From assembly GCF_029813775.1 (NCBI RefSeq), contig NZ_JARVKW010000006.1, positions 62,001 to 126,000 of the forward strand: 64,000 bases of DNA. The letters run 5' to 3'. The notes below the pieces were generated by a model, which was not told the DNA's origin, ran no database searches, and saw only the letters and a program-made list of their open reading frames with translations. The translations under genes were made by a program, and so were the position numbers. The stretch is from Streptomyces sp. DH24 (GTDB taxonomy: Bacteria > Actinomycetota > Actinomycetes > Streptomycetales > Streptomycetaceae). Shown one piece after another: positions 35,232 to 44,227 of this stretch (position 1 is the stretch's first letter; each line of letters opens with the position of its first letter).

Positions 35232-37064
35232 GTGGCGCGCGACATCGCGGCTCCCTCCGTGGTCCCCACCAACCACCAGGAACTGATCTCGTGGGTCGAC
35301 GAGATCGCCGAACTGACGCAGCCGGACTCCGTGGTCTGGTGCGACGGCTCGGAGGCCGAGTACGAGCGACTGTGCGAGGAGCTCGTCGAGAAGGGCACCT
35401 TCCGGAAACTCGACCCGATCAAGCGCCCCAACTCCTACTACGCCGCGTCCGACCCCACCGACGTCGCCCGCGTCGAGGACCGCACCTTCATCTGCTCCGA
35501 GAAGGAGGAGGACGCCGGTCCCACCAACCACTGGAAGGCCCCCGCCGAGATGCGGGAGATCTTCCGGGGCTCCGGCGGGCAGGGCGGCCTGTTCCGCGGC
35601 TCGATGCGCGGCCGCACCATGTACGTCGTGCCCTTCTGCATGGGCCCGCTCGGCTCGCCGCTGTCCGCGATCGGCGTCGAGATCACCGACTCGGCGTACG
35701 TCGCCGTCTCCATGCGCACGATGACCCGGATGGGGCAGCCGGTCCTGGACGAGCTCGGCTCCGAGGGCTTCTTCGTCAAGGCCGTGCACACCCTCGGCGC
35801 CCCGCTGGAGCCCGGCCAGGCGGACGTCCCCTGGCCCTGCAACCAGACCAAGTACATCTCGCACTTCCCGGAGTCCCGCGAGATCTGGTCCTACGGCTCC
35901 GGCTACGGCGGCAACGCCCTGCTCGGCAAGAAGTGCTACGCCCTGCGCATCGCCTCCGTCATGGCCCGCGACGAGGGCTGGCTCGCCGAGCACATGCTGA
36001 TCCTGAAGCTGACCCCGCCGCGCGGCGAGGCCAGGTACGTCGCCGCCGCCTTCCCGAGCGCCTGCGGCAAGACCAACCTCGCCATGCTGGAGCCGACCAT
36101 CCCCGGCTGGACGGTCGAGACCGTCGGCGACGACATCGCCTGGATGCGGTTCGGCGAGGACGGCCGCCTCTACGCGATCAACCCGGAGGCCGGCTTCTTC
36201 GGCGTCGCGCCCGGCACCGGCGAGCACACCAACGCCAACGCGATGAAGACGCTGTGGGGCAACGCCGTCTTCACCAACGTCGCCCTCACCGACGACAACG
36301 ACGTGTGGTGGGAGGGCATGACCGAGCAGCCCCCGGCCCACCTCACGGACTGGAAGGGCAACGACTGGACGCCCGATTCGGGGACCCCGGCCGCGCACCC
36401 CAACGCCCGCTTCACCGTCCCGGCCTCGCAGTGCCCGATCATCGCGCCCGAGTGGGAGGACCCCAAGGGCGTGCCGATCTCGGCGATCCTCTTCGGCGGC
36501 CGGCGCGCCACCGCCGTACCGCTGGTGACGGAGTCCTTCGACTGGAACCACGGCGTCTTCCTCGGCGCCAACGTGGCCTCCGAGAAGACCGCCGCGGCCG
36601 AGGGCAAGGTCGGCGAGCTGCGCCGCGACCCGTTCGCCATGCTGCCGTTCTGCGGCTACAACATGGGCGACTACATGGGTCACTGGGTGGACGTCGCCAA
36701 GGACAAGGACCAGTCCAAGCTGCCGAAGATCTACTACGTCAACTGGTTCCGCAAGAACGACGAGGGCGCGTTCGTCTGGCCCGGCTTCGGTGAGAACGGC
36801 CGCGTCCTGAAGTGGATCGTGGAGCGCCTGGAGGGCCGGGCCGAGGGCGTCGAGACCCCGATCGGCGTGCTGCCGGCCAAGGGCTCCCTCGACACCGACG
36901 GCCTGGAACTGGCCGACGAGGACCTCGACTTCCTGCTCACCGTCGACAAGGAGGTGTGGCGGGAGGAGGCAGCGCTGATCCCCGAGCACCTCAACACCTT
37001 CGGCGACCACACGCCGAAGGAACTGTGGGACGAGTACCGCGCGCTGGTTGAGCGCCTGGGCTGA
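35232..37064 (+). CDS. pckG: Phosphoenolpyruvate carboxykinase (GTP)
   Basis: This 610-residue enzyme decarboxylates and phosphorylates oxaloacetate to PEP, linking the TCA cycle to gluconeogenesis. The P-loop is [13 protein letters not shown] around residue 275 (the active cysteine of GTP-type enzymes is in SACGKTN). Other GTP-PEPCK motifs include [26 protein letters not shown] with [18 protein letters not shown], and [17 protein letters not shown]. Length matches the family. The start is GTG 35232 after TAGGAGCAATC. It is monocistronic, with a strong terminator downstream. Confidence 0.97.
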   Translation: MARDIAAPSVVPTNHQELISWVDEIAELTQPDSVVWCDGSEAEYERLCEELVEKGTFRKLDPIKRPNSYYAASDPTDVARVEDRTFICSEKEEDAGPTNHWKAPAEMREIFRGSGGQGGLFRGSMRGRTMYVVPFCMGPLGSPLSAIGVEITDSAYVAVSMRTMTRMGQPVLDELGSEGFFVKAVHTLGAPLEPGQADVPWPCNQTKYISHFPESREIWSYGSGYGGNALLGKKCYALRIASVMARDEGWLAEHMLILKLTPPRGEARYVAAAFPSACGKTNLAMLEPTIPGWTVETVGDDIAWMRFGEDGRLYAINPEAGFFGVAPGTGEHTNANAMKTLWGNAVFTNVALTDDNDVWWEGMTEQPPAHLTDWKGNDWTPDSGTPAAHPNARFTVPASQCPIIAPEWEDPKGVPISAILFGGRRATAVPLVTESFDWNHGVFLGANVASEKTAAAEGKVGELRRDPFAMLPFCGYNMGDYMGHWVDVAKDKDQSKLPKIYYVNWFRKNDEGAFVWPGFGENGRVLKWIVERLEGRAEGVETPIGVLPAKGSLDTDGLELADEDLDFLLTVDKEVWREEAALIPEHLNTFGDHTPKELWDEYRALVERLG

Positions 37065-37078
37065 TCCCCCCGAGAACC

Positions 37079-37135
37079 CCCGCGACCGGCCCCGATGGGA
37101 GCCCTGACCAGTGATCGTCACGGGCCGGTCGCGGG
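37079..37135 (+). terminator. Terminator after pckG
   Basis: A perfect 14-bp stem (CCCGCGACCGGCCC with its complement) encloses a 29-base loop that itself contains a TGAC/GTCA mini-hairpin. It starts 15 bp after the stop. Confidence 0.85.
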
Positions 37136-37266
37136 ACACGACCCGCGGGGACCCGCACAACGGCGTGCGAGGTTCCGGGCCGCCGCCGCCGCACTCCGTC
37201 CGCCCCGACGGACACGCGGCGGCCGGTCCGCCCCGCCCTCATCGGCCCGGCCCGCCCCGCGGGCTC

Positions 37267-37701
37267 TCACGAACGTGCCGATGGGTGAGCGAGCGCCCCG
37301 GACGGCGAACCCCGCCGACCGGGGCGCTCGGCCGTTCCCGGGCCCAGCTCGCACCACACGGTCTTGCCGGTGCCGGGCGGCCCGTGCGTCACGCCCCACT
37401 TCACGGCCAGCGCGTCCAGCAGCGCGAGCCCCCGCCCCGACTCCTCGTCGGCGCCCACGGCCGCCCGCAGGACGGGCAGCGCACGCGGGTCCGGGTCGGT
37501 GACCTCCAGACGCGTACGGCCGTCGTCCTCGCACGACACCCGGACGGTGACGGGCACTCCCTCGCCGACGTGCCGGATCACGTTCGTGACGAGTTCGCTC
37601 GCACAGAGCTGCACGTCGGCGCCGTACGCGCCCAGGGCGCGGCGCACGCCGGACACCTCGACCGGTGCCGCGAGCAGGTCGAGCGTCAGCGCCGGCCGCA
37701 T
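37267..37701 (-). CDS. RsbW-like histidine-kinase-fold ATPase
   Basis: This 144-residue protein has the GHKL ATPase motifs of anti-sigma-type proteins: an N-box CASELVTNVIRHVG near residue 33, a G1-like region VTDPDPRALP, and G2 ESGRGLALLDALAVKWGV. Such short single-domain ATPases accompany XRE/DUF397 genes throughout Streptomyces. Here it is divergently arranged from that pair. The ATG at 37701 overlaps the stop of the upstream small gene (TGATG), implying translational coupling. The C-terminal ~20 residues are Pro/Ser/Gly-rich and look disordered. Confidence 0.85.
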   Translation of the reverse strand: MRPALTLDLLAAPVEVSGVRRALGAYGADVQLCASELVTNVIRHVGEGVPVTVRVSCEDDGRTRLEVTDPDPRALPVLRAAVGADEESGRGLALLDALAVKWGVTHGPPGTGKTVWCELGPGTAERPGRRGSPSGALAHPSARS

Positions 37702-37904
37702 CACGCGGCCCCCTTGCGCAGCGCGGCGGTCAGGGCGCGGGCCGTGACGAGATTGCAGTTGCCGAGCGCGATCAGGGTCCGGACGGGGCAGCCGGAGGCG
37801 AAGGTCGGGAGGTCGACGCCGAGGGACGGCAGGGTGATGCCGTGCGCGGCGAGCGCCGCCCGCAACTCCTCGGCGCAGACGTCGGCTTCGGTGGACCTGT
37901 GCAT
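37701..37904 (-). CDS. Small hypothetical protein coupled to the RsbW-like ATPase
   Basis: This 67-residue protein (HRSTEADVCAEELRAALAAH and onward) is mostly helical, with no membrane segment or motif beyond two cysteines. It lies directly upstream of, and overlaps by one base, the ATPase gene, so the two are made together. Proteins of this size occupy the same position in related Streptomyces loci; function is unknown. Confidence 0.65.
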   Translation of the reverse strand: MHRSTEADVCAEELRAALAAHGITLPSLGVDLPTFASGCPVRTLIALGNCNLVTARALTAALRKGAA

Positions 37905-37998
37905 GGGGGATCACGCCTTCCGGTGCTCTGTGTGACGAACCACTCACACTGTGACGCCGGTCCGCGTAGCGTGACAGCCATTCGGCATCCCGGTCCTG

Positions 37999-38024
37999 AA
38001 CTGCACATATGCGGTCCGGCAGTT
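37999..38024. promoter_or_regulatory. AACTGC/GCAGTT inverted repeat in the divergent promoter region
   Basis: Perfect 6-bp arms separated by 14 bp include a CATATG -10-like core, about 60 bp before the XRE gene start. Between 37930 and 37975, GTGACG occurs twice, another possible regulator site. Either could serve autoregulation. Confidence 0.35.
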
Positions 38025-38083
38025 GGCAGGGGCCGGGGAACGCCGGGGAGCGGACGGTAACGGCACACCAAGGACGGTGAACG

Positions 38084-38938
38084 ATGGGTCAGCGCAAGGA
38101 CATCGACGGCTCGACGGGCGTCCCCACCTTCTACGGCAGCGAGCTGCGCTGGAAACGGGAGGAAGCGGGGCTGACGCTCCAGCAGTTGGTCGAGGGCAGC
38201 TTCTACGGCCCGAGTCACCTCAGCGAGATCGAACGGGGGACACGGCGGATGCCGGCCGACCTGGCCGACCACGTGGACAAGGTGCTGGGCACGGACGGCT
38301 TCTTCCGGCGGCGCTGCGAGGACGTGCGGAGGGCCAAACGCCGGGGTCACGCGCGGTACTTCGAGCGGGTGCTGGAGGCCGAGAAGCACGCGGAGACCAT
38401 CGAGGAGTGGTGTCCCACGCTGGTTCCGGGGCTGTTGCAGACGGAGGCGTACGCGCGGGCGGTGGTGCGGTCCGCGCATCCGCTGGCGCCGGACGAGGAG
38501 GTGGAGGAGAAGGTGTCCGCTCGGCTGGCGCGGGCCCGCCTCTTCGAGGACAACCACAAGACCCCCGAGTACTGGGTGATCCTCCCCGAGTCGCTGCTGC
38601 GTCAGCCGATCCTGCCGCCGGAGCAGCATGCCGAACAATGGCAGCGCGTCACGGAACTGGCCCGACGCCACCGGATCGTTTCCCAGATCCTTCCGTGGAA
38701 CTGCGGGCCGCACCCGCTCATGATGGGTATGGCCAAGGTCATGGCTTTCGTTGATGCCCCGCCACTGGTGTATGTGGAGTCGCAGTACAGCGGGGACACC
38801 ATCGACGATCCGGCCCTCGTGAAGCAGTACCGCAAGGCATACGATCGGCTCAGGGCCGCCGCACTGCCTCCGGAGGCGTCCCTCGCCCTGATCGAGCAAG
38901 CGGCTGAGGATGACCGAAATGGCAAGCAAGGGGATTGA
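38084..38938 (+). CDS. XRE-family regulator with DUF5753 domain
   Basis: This 284-residue protein has an N-terminal helix-turn-helix (FYGSELRWKREEAGLTLQQL, then SFYGPSHLSEIERGTRRMP). A C-terminal DUF5753 domain follows (IEEWCPTLVPGLLQTEAYAR to FVDAPPLVYVESQYSGDTIDD). This WhiJ-like family is expanded in Streptomyces and is usually followed by a DUF397 gene, as here. WhiJ homologues act in developmental control, and some DUF397 partners modulate them. The start is ATG 38084. The DUF397 gene overlaps its 3' end. Confidence 0.92.
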   Translation: MGQRKDIDGSTGVPTFYGSELRWKREEAGLTLQQLVEGSFYGPSHLSEIERGTRRMPADLADHVDKVLGTDGFFRRRCEDVRRAKRRGHARYFERVLEAEKHAETIEEWCPTLVPGLLQTEAYARAVVRSAHPLAPDEEVEEKVSARLARARLFEDNHKTPEYWVILPESLLRQPILPPEQHAEQWQRVTELARRHRIVSQILPWNCGPHPLMMGMAKVMAFVDAPPLVYVESQYSGDTIDDPALVKQYRKAYDRLRAAALPPEASLALIEQAAEDDRNGKQGD

Positions 38939-39194
38939 CTTGAGCACGGCTGCCTGGCGCAAGAGCAGCTACAGCAACGGCGACGGCGGCGACTGCGTAG
39001 AGATAGCCGAGGCCTTCCCGGGTGCCGCCCGCTGGCGCAAGAGCACATACAGCAACGGCACCGGAGGCAACTGCGTCGAGGTCTGTGACGCCCACGTCGC
39101 CGTGGTCCCCGTCCGTGATTCCAAGGTTCCCCACGGGCCCGTCCTCACCGTCACGGCCCCGGCCTGGACGTCGTTCGTCGCGTCCCTGAAGTGA
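38919..39194 (+). CDS. Tandem DUF397 protein
   Basis: This ~91-residue protein contains two consecutive DUF397 half-motifs. The first is AAWRKSSYSNGDGGDCVEIA and the second ARWRKSTYSNGTGGNCVEVC, the second running into the complete domain ending (VRDSKVPHGPVLTV). Single-domain DUF397 proteins usually have one copy, so the first may be a partial duplication. It overlaps the XRE gene by 20 bp. The start at 38919 is chosen because GAGGA lies 8 bp upstream; ATG 38910 is in frame. It probably binds the XRE partner. Confidence 0.87.
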   Translation: MASKGIDLSTAAWRKSSYSNGDGGDCVEIAEAFPGAARWRKSTYSNGTGGNCVEVCDAHVAVVPVRDSKVPHGPVLTVTAPAWTSFVASLK

Positions 39195-39327
39195 ACGTGC
39201 GGGCGGACGGCCGTGCGGGCCGTGCCGCCGCGCCCCCTTGCTCACAGGATCTTCACTGCTGTTGCATGGGCGGGTCACGGGCCCCGCCAACGTAGGCGTG
39301 GCCCAACGCGCACTGTGGGGGGCACAG

Positions 39328-41058
39328 TTGAATACCGGACACCGTTCCAGACGTCTCGCGGCCACCGTTCTCGCCGGCGCGCTCGCCGGGGCCGGGCTGA
39401 CCGTCGCCGCCGCGCCCGCGGCGCACGCCGCCGCGTCCGAGGTGGTCGCCAAGCTGCCCATCTCGTCGTTCTCGGCGCTGGCCGTCGACAACGTCCACCA
39501 GAAGGTCTTCGTCGCGGACAGCAACGTCGGCTACTACCAGAACTCCGGCACCATCGCCGTGTACAACTTCGCGGGCGAGCGCCTCACCACGCTCACCACC
39601 GCCCAGTCCCACGTCTCCGGCCTCGCGGTCAGCGACGACGGCGACAAGCTCTACGTCGGCCAGCGCGAGCGCGTCGAGGCCTTCGACACCACCACCTACC
39701 AGCGCACCCACGTCGCCTACGCGAGCACCGACTACTGCGGTCGCGAACTCGCCCAGTCCGGCGGCCAGGTGTACCTCACGACGCCGTACGCCTACTACAC
39801 CAGCGACTGCCCGGTCGCGCACACCAACCTCGACGCGGTCGTGAACGGCGGCCTGACCCGCACCGGCTGGAACGACTACGGGGACCTGCTGCTGGAGTCC
39901 GGCCCGGGGGACCGGATGCTGATGGGCCAGCCGCGCAACGCCAAGGCGGCCGACCCCTTCCTCACCGTGTTCGACACGAGCAACGGCTCCCTCGTCCGCA
40001 ACGCCGCCCGGCGCTTCGCCGACGCTGCGGGCAACGGCGCGCTGAACGTGAAGGACCTGGCGTTCTCCGCCGACGGCGGCAAGGTCGCCGTCGCCGACGC
40101 CTCCGCCGGGACCCGGCTGCTGAACACCTCCGACCTGTCGGACGCGGCGACCGGCTACCCGCCGCTCCCGGCCGGGGCCACCGCCTCCGCGGTCGCCTTC
40201 AGCGGCGACGGCAAGTACGTCGCGCGCGGCGCCGCCGCCACCGGCTCCGTCCCCGACCTGCTGGTGCAGCCGGCCGACCCGGCCGACTCCACCCCGCCGC
40301 TGGAGTTCGTCTTCGAGGGCAGCCTGGACGGCGACCGGGTCGTGCCGCGCGGCACGGAGTGGTCGGCCGACGGGTCCCGGCTGTTCACGGTGACGACCGA
40401 CCGGGCCGGTAGCCAGTACTGGCTGCACGTCATCCAGCCGCCGGCCGTCCAGTACGACGCCCGCTTCACCGGCGGCGTCACCCACAGTCCCGCCGGGGCC
40501 GTCGCCGGTGAGCCGCTCGCGGTGCGGGGCACGCTGGAGGTCGACGGGCCGGCGCCCGCCGAGCCGCTGAAGGTGAAGGCGACCCGCACCGACGCGACCG
40601 GCACGCGCGACGTCGGCACGGCGACCGTCAGGGCGGACGGCAGCTTCACGGTGCTGGACGAGCCGGACGCGGTCGGGAAGGCCACGTACACCCTGTCCTT
40701 CCTCGGCGACCTGACCCACCGCCCGGCCGCCGACGTCACGCACACCGTCGACGTCGGCAAGGCGGCCTCGTCGATCACGCTGACCGCCCCGGCGGAGGCC
40801 ACGCTCGACGGCGTGACGATCACCGGCACGTTCGGCGCGCAGGGCAAGGCGCTGCCGGAGCGGGCCACGCTGAAGGTGGAGCGCACGGACCGTCAGGGCA
40901 GCGGCGTGCTCAGCTCGGTGACCGTGGCCGCCGACGGCACCTTCACCGTCCACGACATCCCGCGCGAGCGGCGTGAGGTCACGTACACGGTGAGCTGGCC
41001 GGGCGACGACCTGCACGAGGGCTCGTCGGCCGCCGCGACGGTGTTCGTCAGGCGATGA
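39328..41058 (+). CDS. Secreted beta-propeller-like protein with Ig-like repeats
   Basis: This 576-residue exported protein starts with a signal peptide (RSRRLAATVLAGALAGAGLT to AAHA). About 350 residues of propeller-like repeats follow (VSGLAVSDDGDKLYVGQ, KDLAFSADGGKVAVADAS, SAVAFSGDGKYVARGAA), a WD40/YVTN pattern. Two C-terminal Ig-like domains (~400-576) are similar to each other, with ATVRADGSFTV and VTVAADGTFTV. The start is probably TTG 39328 after GTGGGGGGCACAG; upstream codons lack a ribosome site. Function is unknown; surface adhesion or polymer interaction is a guess. It stands alone. Confidence 0.78.
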   Translation: MNTGHRSRRLAATVLAGALAGAGLTVAAAPAAHAAASEVVAKLPISSFSALAVDNVHQKVFVADSNVGYYQNSGTIAVYNFAGERLTTLTTAQSHVSGLAVSDDGDKLYVGQRERVEAFDTTTYQRTHVAYASTDYCGRELAQSGGQVYLTTPYAYYTSDCPVAHTNLDAVVNGGLTRTGWNDYGDLLLESGPGDRMLMGQPRNAKAADPFLTVFDTSNGSLVRNAARRFADAAGNGALNVKDLAFSADGGKVAVADASAGTRLLNTSDLSDAATGYPPLPAGATASAVAFSGDGKYVARGAAATGSVPDLLVQPADPADSTPPLEFVFEGSLDGDRVVPRGTEWSADGSRLFTVTTDRAGSQYWLHVIQPPAVQYDARFTGGVTHSPAGAVAGEPLAVRGTLEVDGPAPAEPLKVKATRTDATGTRDVGTATVRADGSFTVLDEPDAVGKATYTLSFLGDLTHRPAADVTHTVDVGKAASSITLTAPAEATLDGVTITGTFGAQGKALPERATLKVERTDRQGSGVLSSVTVAADGTFTVHDIPRERREVTYTVSWPGDDLHEGSSAAATVFVRR

Positions 41059-41061
41059 GTG

Positions 41062-41089
41062 CACCGCACCGGGTCCTCCCGGTGCGGTG
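41062..41089 (+). terminator. Terminator after the secreted propeller gene
   Basis: A perfect 12-bp stem (CACCGCACCGGG with its complement) and a TCCT loop begin 3 bp after the stop. Confidence 0.85.
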
Positions 41090-41167
41090 GCGTGGTTTCA
41101 TGGCGCCCGGTCCGCGCGTCGCTGCGGGTGCACGCGGACCGGGGCCGTCAGGGGAGCCCGGGTGGGC

Positions 41168-41584
41168 TCAGCGGGACGCGAGTTCGCGCGGCTCCAGGGC
41201 CGCGGCGTGGGCGTCCATGCGCTCGGCGGCCAGGATGGCGGCCGCCGTGTCGGCGCGGGATGCGGCGACGACCAGGGCGCGCCCGGCCAGGGCGTGCGCC
41301 CGCCGGTGCAGGGCGACGCTCCGGGCCGCGGACGCGGCTGTGGTCGCCGCGGCGCGGGCCGGCGGGCGTCCGCCCCGCAGCCGAGTCACCTGGGCGGCGA
41401 GTCGTTCGGAGGCGGCGTCCAGGTCGGCGCACGGGGTCAGGGCCCGCAGCTCGTCCGTGACGGCGAGCAGCGCGGCGAGGTGGCCCGCGAGCTGGATGTC
41501 CAGCTCCTCCTCACGGGACCGGTGCGGGAAGTCCGTGTCGGCCGTCGTGCTGTGGACCGACTTGGTGCGGATCGGTTCGTACAT
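41168..41584 (-). CDS. Alanine-rich helical hypothetical protein
   Basis: No function is recognised. The 138-residue soluble protein is almost entirely helical and Ala/Arg-rich (HLAALLAVTDELRALTP, AARSVALHRRAHALAGRALV), with no signal peptide or membrane helix. It resembles small helical-bundle proteins such as cell-division or DNA-associated factors in composition only. The ATG at 41584 follows a perfect AGGAGG, implying good expression. A TTAGA/TCTAA inverted repeat upstream suggests regulation. Confidence 0.6.
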   Translation of the reverse strand: MYEPIRTKSVHSTTADTDFPHRSREEELDIQLAGHLAALLAVTDELRALTPCADLDAASERLAAQVTRLRGGRPPARAAATTAASAARSVALHRRAHALAGRALVVAASRADTAAAILAAERMDAHAAALEPRELASR

Positions 41585-41623
41585 GGGACGGCCTCCTGAG
41601 CTTCAACAGGAAACCATCCTACC

Positions 41624-41638
41624 TTAGATTCCGTCTAA
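41624..41638. promoter_or_regulatory. TTAGA-n5-TCTAA inverted repeat
   Basis: This A/T-rich palindrome sits about 40 bp upstream of the ATG of the Ala-rich hypothetical gene. On that gene's strand it is followed by TAGGAT, a plausible -10 element. It resembles MarR or winged-helix operators in form only. Confidence 0.4.
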
Positions 41639-41666
41639 AGTTGTGCCGTCGGTTCTCTTGTGGTCG

Positions 41667-42878
41667 CTACGGCTGGCCGTAGCCGTCCAGGAAGCGGCCG
41701 ATCCGGCCCACCGCGTCCCGCAGATCCGTCACCGAGGGCAGCGTCACCACGCGGAAGTGGTCCGGTTCGGGCCAGTTGAAGCCGGTGCCCTGGACCACCA
41801 TGATCTTCTCGCGGCGCAGCAGGTCCAGGACCATCCGCCGGTCGTCCTTGATCTTGAAGACCTTGGGGTCGAGGCGCGGGAAGAGGTAGAGCGCGCCCTT
41901 CGGGCGCACGCACGTCACGCCCGGGATCTGCGTCAGCATCTCGTACGCGACGTCCAGCTGTTCCTTCAGGCGACCGCCCGGCAGCACGAGGTCGTTGATC
42001 GTCTGGCGTCCGCTGAGCGCCGCGACCACGCCGTGCTGGCCCGGCATGTTGGCGCACAGCCGCATGTTCGCCAGGATCGTCAGGCCCTCGATGTAGGAGT
42101 CGGCGTGCGCGCGGGGGCCGGAGATCGCCATCCAGCCGACGCGGTAGCCGGCCACCCGGTAGGCCTTCGACATGCCGTTGAAGGTCAGGGTCAGCAGGTC
42201 CGGGGCGATCTTCGCGGTCGGGGTGTGCGTGGCGCCGTCGTAGAGGATCTTGTCGTAGATCTCGTCGGAGCAGACCAGCAGGTTGTGGCGGCGGGCGATG
42301 TCGGTGAGCCCCTTGAGGACCGCCTCGTCGTAGACGGCTCCCGTGGGGTTGTTCGGGTTGATGACGACGATCGCCTTGGTGCGGTCGGTGACCTTGCGCT
42401 CCACGTCCGCGAGGTCGGGCATCCAGTCGGACTGCTCGTCGCACCGGTAGTGCACGGCGGTGCCGCCGGAGAGGGAGACGGCCGCGGTCCACAGGGGGTA
42501 GTCCGGCGCCGGTACGAGCACCTCGTCGCCGTCGTCCAGCAGGCCCTGCATCGCCATGACGATCAGCTCGGAGACGCCGTTGCCGACGAAGACGTGCTCG
42601 ACGTCCGTCTCGATGCCGAGGGTCTGGTTGTGCATGACGACCGCCCGGCGCGCGGCCAGCAGGCCCTTCGCGTCGCCGTAGCCGTGCGCCGACGACACGT
42701 TGCGGAGGATGTCCTCCAGGATCTCGGGCGGGCACTCGAAGCCGAACGCGGCCGGGTTGCCCGTGTTGAGCTTGAGGATGCGGTGACCGGCAGCTTCCAG
42801 CCGCATCGCCTCCTCGAGCACCGGGCCCCGGATCTCGTAACAGACGTTGGCGAGCTTGGTCGACTGGATCACCTGCAT
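41667..42878 (-). CDS. Pyridoxal-phosphate aminotransferase (AlaA-type)
   Basis: This 403-residue class I aminotransferase carries the PLP lysine K238 in NGMSKAYRVAGYRVGW. NPNNPTGAVYDE and SDEIYDKILYDG (cofactor Asp/Tyr) and the C-terminal region with GTGFNWPEPDHFRV complete the fold. The N-terminal KLANVCYEIRGPVLEEAMRLE with KLNTGNPAAFGF is characteristic of the AlaA/AlaT alanine transaminase group, which makes alanine from pyruvate and glutamate. The start is ATG 42878, where the conserved N-terminus begins. It is monocistronic. Confidence 0.9.
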   Translation of the reverse strand: MQVIQSTKLANVCYEIRGPVLEEAMRLEAAGHRILKLNTGNPAAFGFECPPEILEDILRNVSSAHGYGDAKGLLAARRAVVMHNQTLGIETDVEHVFVGNGVSELIVMAMQGLLDDGDEVLVPAPDYPLWTAAVSLSGGTAVHYRCDEQSDWMPDLADVERKVTDRTKAIVVINPNNPTGAVYDEAVLKGLTDIARRHNLLVCSDEIYDKILYDGATHTPTAKIAPDLLTLTFNGMSKAYRVAGYRVGWMAISGPRAHADSYIEGLTILANMRLCANMPGQHGVVAALSGRQTINDLVLPGGRLKEQLDVAYEMLTQIPGVTCVRPKGALYLFPRLDPKVFKIKDDRRMVLDLLRREKIMVVQGTGFNWPEPDHFRVVTLPSVTDLRDAVGRIGRFLDGYGQP

Positions 42879-43050
42879 GTCTGGGAGCTTACGGGCCGGT
42901 AAGGCCGCTCGGGCCGTGTTTTCCGCCACGTGAGACGCGGCGGTTTGGGTGGTTATCGCCGGCCGTTGTCCCACCGGCCCCGCTCGTCCCCGCAATGCGC
43001 GGCCCGGGCCGGGGCGCTCCGGCGCGAAAACGGGCCGTACGGTGCGGAAC

Positions 43051-43096
43051 CGGCAGGGCGTCCGGAGGGGAGCCGGCAGGGCGTCCGGAGGGGAGC
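43051..43096. repeat. 23-bp tandem repeat upstream of the trypsin-like protease
   Basis: Two exact copies of a 23-bp unit beginning CGGCAGGGCGTCCGGAGG lie in the 388-bp gene-free spacer 42879-43266, about 170 bp before the protease start. This spacer separates two divergent genes; apart from this repeat and the hairpin at 43219 nothing else stands out. Confidence 0.8.
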
Positions 43097-43218
43097 CGGT
43101 GCAGAGGTGGTGTGGGGCCTGTGCCGGGTCGGGGCGGGGGTCGAACAGGGCCGAAGCAGGCCTTGATCTGCTGTATCTCCCCTCTCAGAATGCGCATGAC
43201 AAAGATGTGCATGGCGGG

Positions 43219-43248
43219 CGGCTGGAGCATTTCCGGCCGCTCCAGCCG
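43219..43248 (+). promoter_or_regulatory. Leader hairpin before the protease gene
   Basis: CGGCTGGAGC and its exact complement, separated by 10 bases, end 18 bp before the protease ATG, just upstream of AAGAGGGG. It may be a 5'-UTR stem-loop or an operator overlapping the transcription start. Confidence 0.4.
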
Positions 43249-43266
43249 TAAGAGGGGACCCCCCAC

Positions 43267-44190
43267 ATGAGAAAACCTCTCGTCGCCGCGTGTCTCGCGC
43301 TGGCGGCAGCCGGTGCGGGCGCCGCACCCGCGGCGGCCGCGGACGACACCGGCAAGCCGGTCGTCGACCTCCGCCCCGTCACGGAGAGCGTCGGCAGGAT
43401 CGCCACCGACCTCGGCAGGGCAGTGCCCCAGGCGCCGACCCCCACCCCGGGCGCCCAGGCCGTCGGCTTCGCCGGGAGCGTGTCGCTCAGCAACTGCTCC
43501 GGCTCCCTGATCCGGATGCCCGACTCGCGGGACGACGACCCGGCGCTCGTCATGAGCAACGGCCACTGTCTGGAGTCCGGCTTCCCGGCCCCCGGCGAGG
43601 TCGTCGTCGACCAGGCCTCCAGCCGCTCCTTCGGCCTGCTCGACGCGAACGGCACCCGCGTCGCCACCCTGCGCGCCGCCAGGCTGGCCTACGCGACGAT
43701 GACCGACACGGACGTCGCCGTGTACCGGCTCACCCAGACCTACGCGCAGATCAAGGCCGCGTCCGGGATCGCCCCCCTGACCCTGAACGACACCCGGCCC
43801 GCCGCCGGGACCGCCATCAGCGTCGTCTCCGGGTACTGGAAGCGGATCTACCGCTGCTCCGTCGACGGCTTCGCCCACCGGCTGAAGGAGGGCGACTGGA
43901 CCTGGAAGGACTCGGTCCGCTACACCGCCGCCTGCGACACCGTCGGCGGCACCTCGGGCTCGCCCGTCGTCGACGAGGCCACCGGCAAGGTGGTCGCCGT
44001 CAACAACACCGGCAACGAGAGCGGCGAGCGCTGCACGGTGAACAACCCCTGCGAGGTGGACGAGTCCGGCACCGTGACGGTCCGCGAGGGCATCAACTAC
44101 GCCCAGCAGACCTACCCGATCCCCGCCTGCTTCGGCATCGGCAACAAGCTCGACCTCGGCGCCGACGGGTGCGTCCTGCCCAAGCCGTAA
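43267..44190 (+). CDS. Secreted trypsin-like (S1) serine protease
   Basis: This 307-residue protein has a signal peptide (KPLVAACLALAAAGAGAAPA) and a short pro-region. A chymotrypsin-fold domain follows with H100 (SNGHCLES), Asp in DTDVAVYRL (D149, possibly D147) and S230 (GGTSGSPVVD). Four or more cysteines would give disulphides, including CSGSL with GHC and GERCTVNNPC. The S1 pattern GTSGSP, not GDSGGP, is typical of many Streptomyces secreted V8/trypsin-like peptidases. The ATG at 43267 follows AAGAGGGG. It stands alone and is convergent with the D-aminoacylase gene. Confidence 0.88.
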   Translation: MRKPLVAACLALAAAGAGAAPAAAADDTGKPVVDLRPVTESVGRIATDLGRAVPQAPTPTPGAQAVGFAGSVSLSNCSGSLIRMPDSRDDDPALVMSNGHCLESGFPAPGEVVVDQASSRSFGLLDANGTRVATLRAARLAYATMTDTDVAVYRLTQTYAQIKAASGIAPLTLNDTRPAAGTAISVVSGYWKRIYRCSVDGFAHRLKEGDWTWKDSVRYTAACDTVGGTSGSPVVDEATGKVVAVNNTGNESGERCTVNNPCEVDESGTVTVREGINYAQQTYPIPACFGIGNKLDLGADGCVLPKP

Positions 44191-44227
44191 CCGGCAGCCG
44201 GGCAGGGGCGGGCGGCCCGCGCGGGGC

